Positions 23,879-30,907 of a stretch of 64,000 nt of DNA are shown piece by piece. Positions within the stretch are counted from its first letter, which is position 1, and each line of letters opens with the position of its first letter. Source of the DNA: Ideonella_A intermedia_A (GTDB lineage: Bacteria > Pseudomonadota > Gammaproteobacteria > Burkholderiales > Burkholderiaceae_C); NCBI GenBank assembly GCA_943370175.1, contig CALRPU020000024.1:1-64000 (forward strand), given 5' to 3'. A program made the position numbers and the translations under genes. The notes beneath the pieces were generated by a model. That model was not told the DNA's origin and did not search any database. It saw only the letters and a list, made by a program, of their open reading frames with translations.

Positions 23879-24723
23879 GCCCGCCGGCTCGGCGCGAACA
23901 GGTCAACTTCGCCTGCGAGCGAGGACTGTCGCAACGCCGAGCTTGCGGGCTGATCGGCATCTCCCGCTCGTCGCTGAGCTACGAGCTGCGCCTGCCCACC
24001 AAGGATGGCCCGGTCATGCAGGCGATGAAGGCACTGTCGGCGCAGTACCCGCGCTACGGCTACCGCCGCATCCGCATCTTCCTGAGGCGTCAGGGCTTCG
24101 AGCTGGGCTGGTCGCGCACGCACCGGCTGTGGCGCCAGGCGGGCCTGCTGCTGCCCAAGAAGCGGCCACGCAGGCGCATTGCTACCGGCAGGCCCCGAGC
24201 CTTCACACCCTTCAAGGCCAACACGGTCTGGGCCTACGACTTCGTCTTCGACACCACCGCTGAAGGTCAGCAGATCAAGTGCCTGACGATCATCGACGAG
24301 TACACCCGCGAGTGCCTGGCCATCGATGTGGCGGGTTCGATCCGCTCCAAGCGTGTGGTCGAGGTGCTGTCCAGGCTGGTCAGCCTGCATGGCGCGCCGC
24401 TGTTCATGCGTTCGGACAACGGCCCGGAGTTCGTCAGCCGGGCCATCTTGGAATGGATCGCCCAGGCCGGCATTGCAACAGCCTTGAGCGACCCCGGCAA
24501 GCCTTGGCAGAACGGCGCCGACGAGAGCTTCAACGGCAAGTTCCGCGACGAGTGCCTGTCGCTGGAGTGGTTCCGCTCGCGCAAGGAGGCGGCAGTCATC
24601 ATCGAAGCCTGGCGACGCCACTACAACGCCGTGCGCCCCCACAGCAGCCTGAACTACATGACCCCGCATGAGTTCAAGCTGCACAATCCCACCCATCCCA
24701 ACCGGGCCGTCTTACAGGAATAA
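23872..24723 (+). CDS. IS3-family transposase OrfB (DDE integrase core)
   Basis: A 283-residue protein with an HTH_21-like segment (RYGYRRIRIFLRRQG) and the rve integrase core. The catalytic residues are Asp123 (VWAYDFVFD), Asp182 (RSDNGPEF) and Glu218 (NGADESFNGKFRDE), with the 35-residue spacing of the D-D35-E signature. It begins within the A7 slippery run, so a -1 frameshift would make the OrfAB fusion that is the active transposase in this family. No internal stop is visible. Confidence 0.92.
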   Translation: MVSPPARREQVNFACERGLSQRRACGLIGISRSSLSYELRLPTKDGPVMQAMKALSAQYPRYGYRRIRIFLRRQGFELGWSRTHRLWRQAGLLLPKKRPRRRIATGRPRAFTPFKANTVWAYDFVFDTTAEGQQIKCLTIIDEYTRECLAIDVAGSIRSKRVVEVLSRLVSLHGAPLFMRSDNGPEFVSRAILEWIAQAGIATALSDPGKPWQNGADESFNGKFRDECLSLEWFRSRKEAAVIIEAWRRHYNAVRPHSSLNYMTPHEFKLHNPTHPNRAVLQE

Positions 24724-24749
24724 CTGGCTCGAAAAAGCCGAGCAGGTCA

Positions 24750-24988
24750 GTAAGTACACGGAGACAGGCTTGGCGTCGATGTTCCGGTCAGCTGTCTACG
24801 CCGCAAAGCTGCACGACTTGGCGCCCTACGATATGAAAGCGAAGGGGGCTACCGATATGTTCCAAAGCGGCGTCCCCCTCGAGCAGATCCAGGCCTTGTG
24901 CGGCCACGAGTCGGTCAGGACTACGGAGGTCTACATCAAGCAGCACTTGACCTTGGTGGTGCAGCCCAACGAACGGAAGATCGCCTGA
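24750..24988 (+). pseudogene. C-terminal fragment of a phage-type tyrosine integrase
   Basis: Immediately outside the IS right end, 79 codons read KYTETGLASMFRSAV, then LYDMKAKGATDMFQSG-like and VPLEQIQALCGHESVRTTEV, YIK and a short basic tail before TGA. The GHES-RTTEVY block contains the conserved His and the nucleophilic Tyr of tyrosine recombinases. The catalytic Arg region and the whole N-terminal arm-binding domain are missing, so it is inactive. It marks the remains of the integration module of the defence island. Confidence 0.8.
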
Positions 24989-24990
24989 TT

Positions 24991-25007
24991 CTGTACCGGC
25001 GGTACAG
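24991..25007. repeat. 17-bp perfect inverted repeat after the integrase fragment
   Basis: CTGTACCG-G-CGGTACAG is a perfect 8-bp inverted repeat with a single central base, starting 2 bases after the integrase stop. It could be the integrase transcript's hairpin, a repressor site or part of an old attachment site. No T-run follows it. Confidence 0.6.
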
Positions 25008-25100
25008 ACAGAATGTGCGGCATGCCTGATGCCATTCCAACGAAATGCCTGCGGAATCTCGGATCCGGAGCGTAAAAAAGAGTTGACCCAACATCGCCAT

Positions 25101-25123
25101 CCTCATTTTGAGGAGGATATGAT
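25101..25123. promoter_or_regulatory. brxR promoter region: small inverted repeat and candidate -10
   Basis: CCTCA-TTT-TGAGG (25101-25113) is a 5-bp inverted repeat. It is followed at 25118-25123 by TATGAT, a five-of-six match to the -10 box, 34 bases before the brxR ATG. No good -35 lies 16-18 bases upstream; the TTGACC at 25083 is too far. An activator-dependent or weak promoter would fit. Confidence 0.35.
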
Positions 25124-25126
25124 GAT

Positions 25127-25159
25127 CATTTCGCGTAGCACTCGGTACTCGGCGAAATG
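25127..25159. promoter_or_regulatory. 8-bp inverted repeat spanning the brxR start codon (likely autoregulatory operator)
   Basis: CATTTCGC (25127-25134) and GCGAAATG (25152-25159) are perfect inverted copies separated by 17 bases; the ATG of the right arm is the brxR start codon. BrxR-type WYL regulators of BREX loci are known to repress their own operon by binding inverted repeats. The geometry (25 bp, about 2.4 helical turns, between arm centres) suits a dimer. An mRNA hairpin hiding the start codon is the alternative. Confidence 0.5.
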
Positions 25160-26065
25160 GTACAGCTCAACCCTCAAGAGTTCTCAGAACTAGGCCAAGC
25201 GCAACGTGAGCGGTTGGCTTACCTCGAGATGCGCGCCTACTTTTCAGGCGAGCTGCGTCGGGCCGACCTCGAAAAGCGCTTTGGCATCAAGCCAGCAGCG
25301 TCGACGAGAGATCTGACGGTCTACAGGGCGCTCGCCCCTGACAACCTCAGCTACGACGGAGCCGCCCGCTGCTACAGGCCAGCTCCTGAATTCAAGCCTG
25401 TCTTCGAGCTATCGGCCGAACGAGTATTGATCTGGCTGCTCCACGGCTTTGGCGATGGGCTGAATCTCAAGTTAAGCAAAGCTGCGCCTTGTGAGGGCGC
25501 TGGCAACCTCACTCGACCAGATCTCGGTGTGCTTGCCACGCTGACGCGCGCCATGTGTGCGCAGCGGGTTGTGGCCGTGTCATACCTGTCCCTCTCGTCT
25601 GGACGTACCCAAAGAGAGTTGGTGCCAGTAGCTTTGGCCGACAACGGCCTGCGGTGGCATGTGCGCGCGTTCGACCGTGCCAATAAGCGGTTTGGCGACT
25701 TCGTCCTCACCCGCATTGAAGCTGCCCAAGTCCTCGATGCTCCGGTTGCAGAGGCGGAACTCTTGCCGGCCGACGAGCAATGGGCCCGCATCGTCGACAT
25801 GGAAGTTGTGGCGCACCCTGGTGTGCGTTGGCCACAGGCCGTCGAAGCCGACTACGGCATGAAAGGGGGTGTTCTGCGGCTCCGCTCGCGGGCTGCGTTG
25901 GCGGGCTACGTGCTTCGCCGCTGGTCCATCGACTGCTCCACCGACCACTCGCTGGATCCGGCAGCCCATCACCTCTGGCTTCGCAATCCGCAGACCTTGT
26001 ATGGCGTCGAGAGTGCGGCTTTTGCGCCTGGCGTCAAGGAAGGGAGTAGCCGTGGGCCTCTATAA
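25157..26065 (+). CDS. brxR: BREX-associated WYL-domain transcriptional regulator, BrxR-like
   Basis: A 302-residue protein. The N-terminal winged helix-turn-helix is at about 17-75 (RERLAYLEMRAYFSGELRRA, then DLEKRFGIKPAASTRDLTVY). The WYL sensor domain is near 130-215 (VVAVSYLSLSSGRTQRELVP, then LRWHVRAFDRANKRFGDFVL), followed by a WCX-like C-terminal part. It is the first gene of the BREX operon and overlaps brxA by 14 bases. WYL regulators at this position control BREX expression and may sense a nucleotide ligand. An inverted repeat over its own start codon suggests autorepression. Its GC content is lower than that of the neighbouring core genes. Confidence 0.88.
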   Translation: MVQLNPQEFSELGQAQRERLAYLEMRAYFSGELRRADLEKRFGIKPAASTRDLTVYRALAPDNLSYDGAARCYRPAPEFKPVFELSAERVLIWLLHGFGDGLNLKLSKAAPCEGAGNLTRPDLGVLATLTRAMCAQRVVAVSYLSLSSGRTQRELVPVALADNGLRWHVRAFDRANKRFGDFVLTRIEAAQVLDAPVAEAELLPADEQWARIVDMEVVAHPGVRWPQAVEADYGMKGGVLRLRSRAALAGYVLRRWSIDCSTDHSLDPAAHHLWLRNPQTLYGVESAAFAPGVKEGSSRGPL

Positions 26066-26642
26066 CGCAGAGATCTCGGCAGGCTCATTGATGCTTCCGG
26101 AAAGCAGGCGGATTGCCCGACTCCTGCTGACGCGCCCATCGCAAGCCGAGTGGGACGAAGCATTGAAAGGCGAGAACCTGCTGCAGAAGAAGCCAGCGAC
26201 CGCGCGACGACAGGCACGCCTGATTCGGAACCGGCTAGAAACGCTGGACGAGGACGGCTGGATGCTCGTCGTCGATGGCGATGGGGAACTCACCAGTCAA
26301 GTACTGCTTGCCGCCGCGGCTCGTCACAGCCTGCTGCTCAGCGACTTTCTCCGTGACGTCTACGGCGACGACCTGCGCCGGCTTGAGCAGAGGCTCAGCC
26401 ACAGACAGTGGGACGCCTTTTTGACGGAGTGCGAGCATCGGGACCCAGCGGTTGCTATGTGGGCGGCCACCACCCGCGCCAAGCTCTTTCAGGTCATTGT
26501 CCGCATCCTTGTCGAAGCCAAGTACCTGGACCATGCACGCCGCATGAGTCTCACTCCGCCAATGCTGCACCCCAAAACACGCGCCTATCTCAAACGGCTG
26601 GGTGACCACTCTACCCTCGCCCGCATGGAACCCCAAGCATGA
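26052..26642 (+). CDS. brxA: BREX protein BrxA (DUF1819)
   Basis: A 196-residue protein from GTG 26052: MGLYNAEISAGSLMLPESRR, then ARLLLTRPSQAEWDEAL, NLLQKKPATARRQARLIRNR and the all-helical DUF1819 body ending LKRLGDHSTLARMEPQA. BrxA is a small DNA-binding protein of type I BREX, needed for defence in some systems and dispensable in others. The GTG start gives the usual family length and N-terminus; the frame is open back to 25869, but only inside brxR. It overlaps brxR by 14 bases and brxB by 4 (ATGA). Confidence 0.9.
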   Translation: MGLYNAEISAGSLMLPESRRIARLLLTRPSQAEWDEALKGENLLQKKPATARRQARLIRNRLETLDEDGWMLVVDGDGELTSQVLLAAAARHSLLLSDFLRDVYGDDLRRLEQRLSHRQWDAFLTECEHRDPAVAMWAATTRAKLFQVIVRILVEAKYLDHARRMSLTPPMLHPKTRAYLKRLGDHSTLARMEPQA

Positions 26643-27217
26643 GCACGACCTTCGAAGAGCGCTTGAACCAAGTGCTGCCCCGTCTGGCCTCACCTGATGT
26701 GCTGAGCAATCGTGGCGCAGGCGGCGAAATTGGGTTCTGGGTCTTTGATTACCCGCCCGAGCACGAGATGCAAATGCGCGCGTGGATCAGTGACGTGATC
26801 GAGCCAGAGCTGCCCAAGCGTAAGCCTGGGATCAAGTTCAAGGTGATCGACTTGTTCCAGTTCGTCATCGAACTCCTGGAGGAGAGAAACCTGCTCAGCA
26901 AGGCGCTTGCCAAACAGCTGAAGGAGGGAGACGAGGCGGTGTTGAAGTCCCTCAGGTCAGTCTTGAAGGAAGACAAGTTGGCAGTGCGTCTGGTGGAGTT
27001 GGCCGGTGTGAGTGACCTTGACCTTCTGCTCATCAAAGGCGTCGGTGCGGTCTACCCGATGTTGCGCACCCACACGCTGCTGTCGGCGCTGCATCCGCAC
27101 ATGCGCGACAAACCACTGGTGATGTTCTACCCAGGTCGCTACGACGGCCAGTCGCTCCGACTGTTCAGCAAGCTGACCGACGACAACTACTACCGGGCCT
27201 TCAGCCTGGTGTCATGA
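26639..27217 (+). CDS. brxB: BREX protein BrxB (DUF1788)
   Basis: A 192-residue DUF1788 protein: FEERLNQVLPRLASPDVLSN, EIGFWVFDYPPEHEMQMRAW, VIDLFQFVIELLEERNLL, and the conserved C-terminal VYPMLRTHTLLSALHPHM and PLVMFYPGRYDGQSLRLF. It has the normal length. Its biochemical function is not established; it is required in type I BREX and is thought to be part of the core complex. It is translationally coupled to brxA (ATGA), and its stop overlaps the in-frame ATG at 27214 of the next ORF. Confidence 0.92.
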   Translation: MSTTFEERLNQVLPRLASPDVLSNRGAGGEIGFWVFDYPPEHEMQMRAWISDVIEPELPKRKPGIKFKVIDLFQFVIELLEERNLLSKALAKQLKEGDEAVLKSLRSVLKEDKLAVRLVELAGVSDLDLLLIKGVGAVYPMLRTHTLLSALHPHMRDKPLVMFYPGRYDGQSLRLFSKLTDDNYYRAFSLVS

Positions 27218-27237
27218 GCAAGAGGGAAAGGGAGCAA

Positions 27238-30200
27238 ATGAAAATCAAGGAACTGTTCGTCAAGCAGATCGACCGCCCGATCAACGGCGTCATCAAGGCC
27301 GACCAACACGACGAAGAGAGCATCTGGCAAGAGCTGGATGAGTACGTCACCACCAAGCAGGTGACCGAGTACCTGCGGCGGTTCTTCGACGCCTACTTGG
27401 CCACGGTCGACAACCCGACCGATCCCACCATCGCTGCGCGTATGGGGGTGTGGGTGTCAGGCTTCTTCGGCTCCGGCAAGTCGCACTTCATCAAGATCCT
27501 GTCGTACCTCCTTTCCAACCAGGAGGCGACGAACCCTGGCAATCGCGAGAAGCGCCGCGCCGCACAGTTCTTCGAGTCGAAGATCAAGGATCCCCTCTTG
27601 ATGGGAGACGTGCGTCGAGCCGTCGCAGGCAAGACCGATGTCATCCTCTTCAACATCGACTCCAAGGCCGATGCCAAGAGCGACCGCGACGCCATCCTGC
27701 AGGTCTTCTTGCGCGTCTTCAATGAGATGCAGGGCCTGTCGGGCGATGCGCCACACGTCGCTCACATGGAGCGGCACCTCATCTCCAAGGGCAGCTTCGA
27801 CACATTCAAAGAGGCTTTCAAGGCCTCCAATGGCAACGAGTGGGATGCCGAACGTGACGCGGTGGATTTCCTCCGCGATGACGTCATCGCCGGCCTGAGC
27901 GCGGCGCTGAAGATGTCGCCCGAGTCCGCTGGCAAGTGGTTCGACGATGCCCGCGACACTTACCGCATCAACATCGAAGGCTTCGCCGACCTGGTCCGCG
28001 CCTACCTGGACGCCAAGGGCCCCGGCCACCGCATCGTGTTCCTGGTCGACGAAGTGGGACAGTTCATCGGCAAGAACACCCAGCTGATGCTGAACCTGCA
28101 GACCATCACCGAGGAACTCGGCGTGCGCTGCAAGGGCCGCGCCTGGGTCATCGTCACCAGCCAGGAAGACATCGACGCCACGCTGGGCGAGGCTAACCAG
28201 GCCCGCACCAACGACTTTTCCAAGATCACGGGCCGCTTCCACACCCGGCTGTCGCTGTCCAGTTCAAATACCGACGAAGTGATCTCGCAGCGTCTGCTGG
28301 AAAAGACGCCCGACGCCAAGGGGGCGCTGGCCGCTGTGTGGAAGGCCAAGGGCGACATCATCAACAACCAGCTCTCGTTCGCCGACCACGCTGTCGCCTT
28401 CAAGCGCTTCAAGGACGCTGACGATTACGCCGCGCACTACCCTTTCGCGCCATACCAGTTCCAGCTGCTGCAGAAGGTCTTCGAATCGATCCGCAAGGTG
28501 GGCGCCACCGGCCGCCACCTGGCCCGCGGCGAGCGCTCCATGCTCGATGCGTTCCAGACCGCTGCCGTCGGCAACGGGGACAAGGACATCGACGCCTTCG
28601 TCCCGCTGTACGACTTTTACCCCTCGATCGAGAGCTTCCTTGATTCATCCGTCAAGCGCGCCATCGATCAGGCCGGCGAGAACCCGGCGCTGGAGCCTTG
28701 GGATATCAAGCTGCTGCGCGCGCTGTTCCTGATCCGCTATGCCGATGCGGTGAAGGCCACCGTGGACAACCTGGCGACGCTCTGCCTGGATCGCGTGGAC
28801 ACCGACAAGCTGGCCCTGAAGCGTCAGATCCAGGAGAGCCTGGCCCGTCTGGAACGGCAGAACCTCGTGAGCCGCAATGGCGACCTGTGGTTCTTCCTCA
28901 CCAATGAAGAGCGCGACGTGTCGCAGGAGATCAAGTCGGTCGAGATTTCTTCGGCCGAAGTTTTAAGGCTTGTCGCTGAACTCGTCTTCGACGAGGTGCT
29001 GAGTGGCCAGACCAAGGTACGCCACCGCGACACGAAGACAGACTACGAGTTCAATCGCCTGCTGGATGGTGTGCCCTGGAAACAGGCCAATCAACAGTTG
29101 ACGCTGGAGGTGCTGTCTCCCGTTGGCAGTGACTACGAGCTGATGAGCGACGCCAAGTGCATCGGTCGCAGCATCGAGGGCGCCGGCCGCGCGATCCTGC
29201 GCATGGCCAACGACGCCCGCGTGGACGTGGAACTGCGCACCTATGTGCAGATCGAGAAGTACATCAGCGGCCCGAAGACCGACGCAGCGACACCGTCGCT
29301 CAAGCGAATCCTGCTGGACCGTAAGGATGAGAACCGTACTCGTAAGACTCGCATCCTGGAACAACTGTCGGACCTGCTGAGCCGGGGCGACTTCTACGCG
29401 CTGGGCCAGAAGTTGACGCTCAAGCCGCAAGGTCCCTCGGTGATCCTGGACGAGGCGTTGAACTACCTCGTCTCCAACACCTATTCCAAGCTTGGCTACA
29501 TCAAGGTGCGACAGGCTGACCCGGCAGCCGAGATCCGGGCCGTGCTCGCGTCAGACACACACGGCCAGTACAAGATCGCGCTCGATGGTGAAGACGGCAA
29601 CGCACTCGCTATCAGCGAGATGCGGCAGTACCTCACGGTCGCGGCCGGCACCAGCCGCGTGCTCCTGTCCGATGTGGTGGACCGCTTTGCGGGTGCCCCG
29701 TGGGGCTGGAGGCCCGAACTGGAAACGGTGCTGCTGATCGCCCGCCTGTTCATGGCCGGCGAGATCAAGCTGGTGATGGAGGGGTCTGATCTCGACCCCA
29801 AGTCAGCCGCCGAACCACTAACGAAGGCCGCCCGTTTCAAGCAGGTGTCCGTCCTCAAGCGGAAGACGGCCGACGCCGGTACCCGCAGCAAGGCCCGTGA
29901 CCTGCATCGCGAGATCTTTTCGCTGCAGCCGCCGGATGACGAAGACGGCCTGGTGGCCGCCTTCCGCGATAACCTGGGCCAGCGTAAGGCCGAGCTGGAG
30001 CGCGCCAAGCTCAAGGCCGAGCAGAAGCACTACCCGGGTGCCGCCGAGGTCGCCATGGCTCTGCAGGCGATCGACCGGCAACTGGCGATCCGTGACCCCT
30101 TCGAGTTCTTGAACGCCATGCTGTCGTCGCGTGACGACTGGCTGGACCTGGCCGAAGACACCCACGATGTGCTGAGCTTCTACAAGACGCAAGCCCCGGT

Positions 30201-30849
30201 GTGGGCGCGCATGCTCGATGGGCTGGTCAGCTTCGCAGACAACCGCGAAGCCCTGGTCAAGGACGCGGCATCGGCCCAGCCGCTGGCCGACCTGGAGGCC
30301 ATCCGCGCCAACCCGAAGCCATACGCGCAGGTCAACCGCATCGAAGCCCTGCTCTCGGCCGTAGAGAAAGTCAACGAGGCCCTCGCCGGCGAGCGGCGCG
30401 AGAAGGCCTTGCTCACCATCGACGCGAAGATCAGTGAGGCGACCCAGACCCTCGATGCCGCTCAGGCCGATGCCGCGTTGCGCAATGTGGCGCTGCGCCC
30501 GTTGCAAGAGCTGAAGGCGCAACTGGCAGGCCTGCTGAGCATCCCGCGCATCATGTACCTGCAACAACGTGCTGGAGATTTGCTCGACGAGGCAATGGAC
30601 AAGATCAGTGCAGCGGTCAAGGCCAGAGTTGTGGTCAAACCTGTTCCGCCGCCGCTCCCTGGTGGCAGCCCCACGCCCCCGCCTCCGCCAGCGCCGCCGG
30701 CTCCCAAGCCGATCAGCGTGGTGCGTACCGCGGACCTGAACGCCAAGACTTACTTGGAAACCGAGCAAGACGTGGACGACTACGTGGCCAAGCTGCGCGC
30801 CGAGCTGATGGCTGCCATCGCAGCCGGCCATCGTGCCCGCATCCAGTAA
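27238..30849 (+). CDS. brxC: BREX P-loop ATPase BrxC
   Basis: About 1203 residues. The Walker A motif is GFFGSGKS at 75-82, and a Walker B-like IVFLVDEVGQF lies near 265-275. A helical body with coiled-coil stretches near 970-1090 follows. A proline-rich linker (KPVPPPLPGG and PTPPPPPAPPAPKP, about 1132-1160) leads to a short C-terminal segment. BrxC is the large AAA+-like ATPase of BREX, needed for methylation and for phage exclusion. I chose ATG 27238 because AGGGAAAGGGAG precedes it and MKIKELF is the normal family start; ATG 27214, which overlaps brxB, would add 8 residues. The gene is intact. Confidence 0.95.
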   Translation: MKIKELFVKQIDRPINGVIKADQHDEESIWQELDEYVTTKQVTEYLRRFFDAYLATVDNPTDPTIAARMGVWVSGFFGSGKSHFIKILSYLLSNQEATNPGNREKRRAAQFFESKIKDPLLMGDVRRAVAGKTDVILFNIDSKADAKSDRDAILQVFLRVFNEMQGLSGDAPHVAHMERHLISKGSFDTFKEAFKASNGNEWDAERDAVDFLRDDVIAGLSAALKMSPESAGKWFDDARDTYRINIEGFADLVRAYLDAKGPGHRIVFLVDEVGQFIGKNTQLMLNLQTITEELGVRCKGRAWVIVTSQEDIDATLGEANQARTNDFSKITGRFHTRLSLSSSNTDEVISQRLLEKTPDAKGALAAVWKAKGDIINNQLSFADHAVAFKRFKDADDYAAHYPFAPYQFQLLQKVFESIRKVGATGRHLARGERSMLDAFQTAAVGNGDKDIDAFVPLYDFYPSIESFLDSSVKRAIDQAGENPALEPWDIKLLRALFLIRYADAVKATVDNLATLCLDRVDTDKLALKRQIQESLARLERQNLVSRNGDLWFFLTNEERDVSQEIKSVEISSAEVLRLVAELVFDEVLSGQTKVRHRDTKTDYEFNRLLDGVPWKQANQQLTLEVLSPVGSDYELMSDAKCIGRSIEGAGRAILRMANDARVDVELRTYVQIEKYISGPKTDAATPSLKRILLDRKDENRTRKTRILEQLSDLLSRGDFYALGQKLTLKPQGPSVILDEALNYLVSNTYSKLGYIKVRQADPAAEIRAVLASDTHGQYKIALDGEDGNALAISEMRQYLTVAAGTSRVLLSDVVDRFAGAPWGWRPELETVLLIARLFMAGEIKLVMEGSDLDPKSAAEPLTKAARFKQVSVLKRKTADAGTRSKARDLHREIFSLQPPDDEDGLVAAFRDNLGQRKAELERAKLKAEQKHYPGAAEVAMALQAIDRQLAIRDPFEFLNAMLSSRDDWLDLAEDTHDVLSFYKTQAPVWARMLDGLVSFADNREALVKDAASAQPLADLEAIRANPKPYAQVNRIEALLSAVEKVNEALAGERREKALLTIDAKISEATQTLDAAQADAALRNVALRPLQELKAQLAGLLSIPRIMYLQQRAGDLLDEAMDKISAAVKARVVVKPVPPPLPGGSPTPPPPPAPPAPKPISVVRTADLNAKTYLETEQDVDDYVAKLRAELMAAIAAGHRARIQ

Positions 30850-30907
30850 GGGCTTCAGGCGAGTTGCGCGAGCAGAACAAAGCCGAGACTGATTTCCAGG
30901 GACAGAC

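Larger units (their letters stand above)
23550..24749 (+). mobile_element. IS3-family insertion sequence (IS407-like), 1200 bp
   Basis: The element is bounded by imperfect 34-bp inverted repeats beginning TGACCTGC (23550-23583 and, inverted, 24716-24749; 27 of 34 positions match). It carries overlapping orfA and orfB in the IS3 arrangement with an A7 slippery run at 23866-23872. OrfB has the complete DDE triad. The 4 bases before the left end (GTCT) and after the right end (GTAA) do not match, so there is no target-site duplication. The flanks have probably been joined by deletion or recombination. orfA carries a premature amber codon, so the copy may be immobile by itself. It cuts off an integrase gene on its right. 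Confidence 0.88.

Noticed and set aside
24989..25156. Left attachment site copying the tRNA-Asn 3' end
   Set aside because: Read through by eye; no stretch resembling the tRNA 3' end was found. Only the unrelated inverted repeat at 24991 is present.
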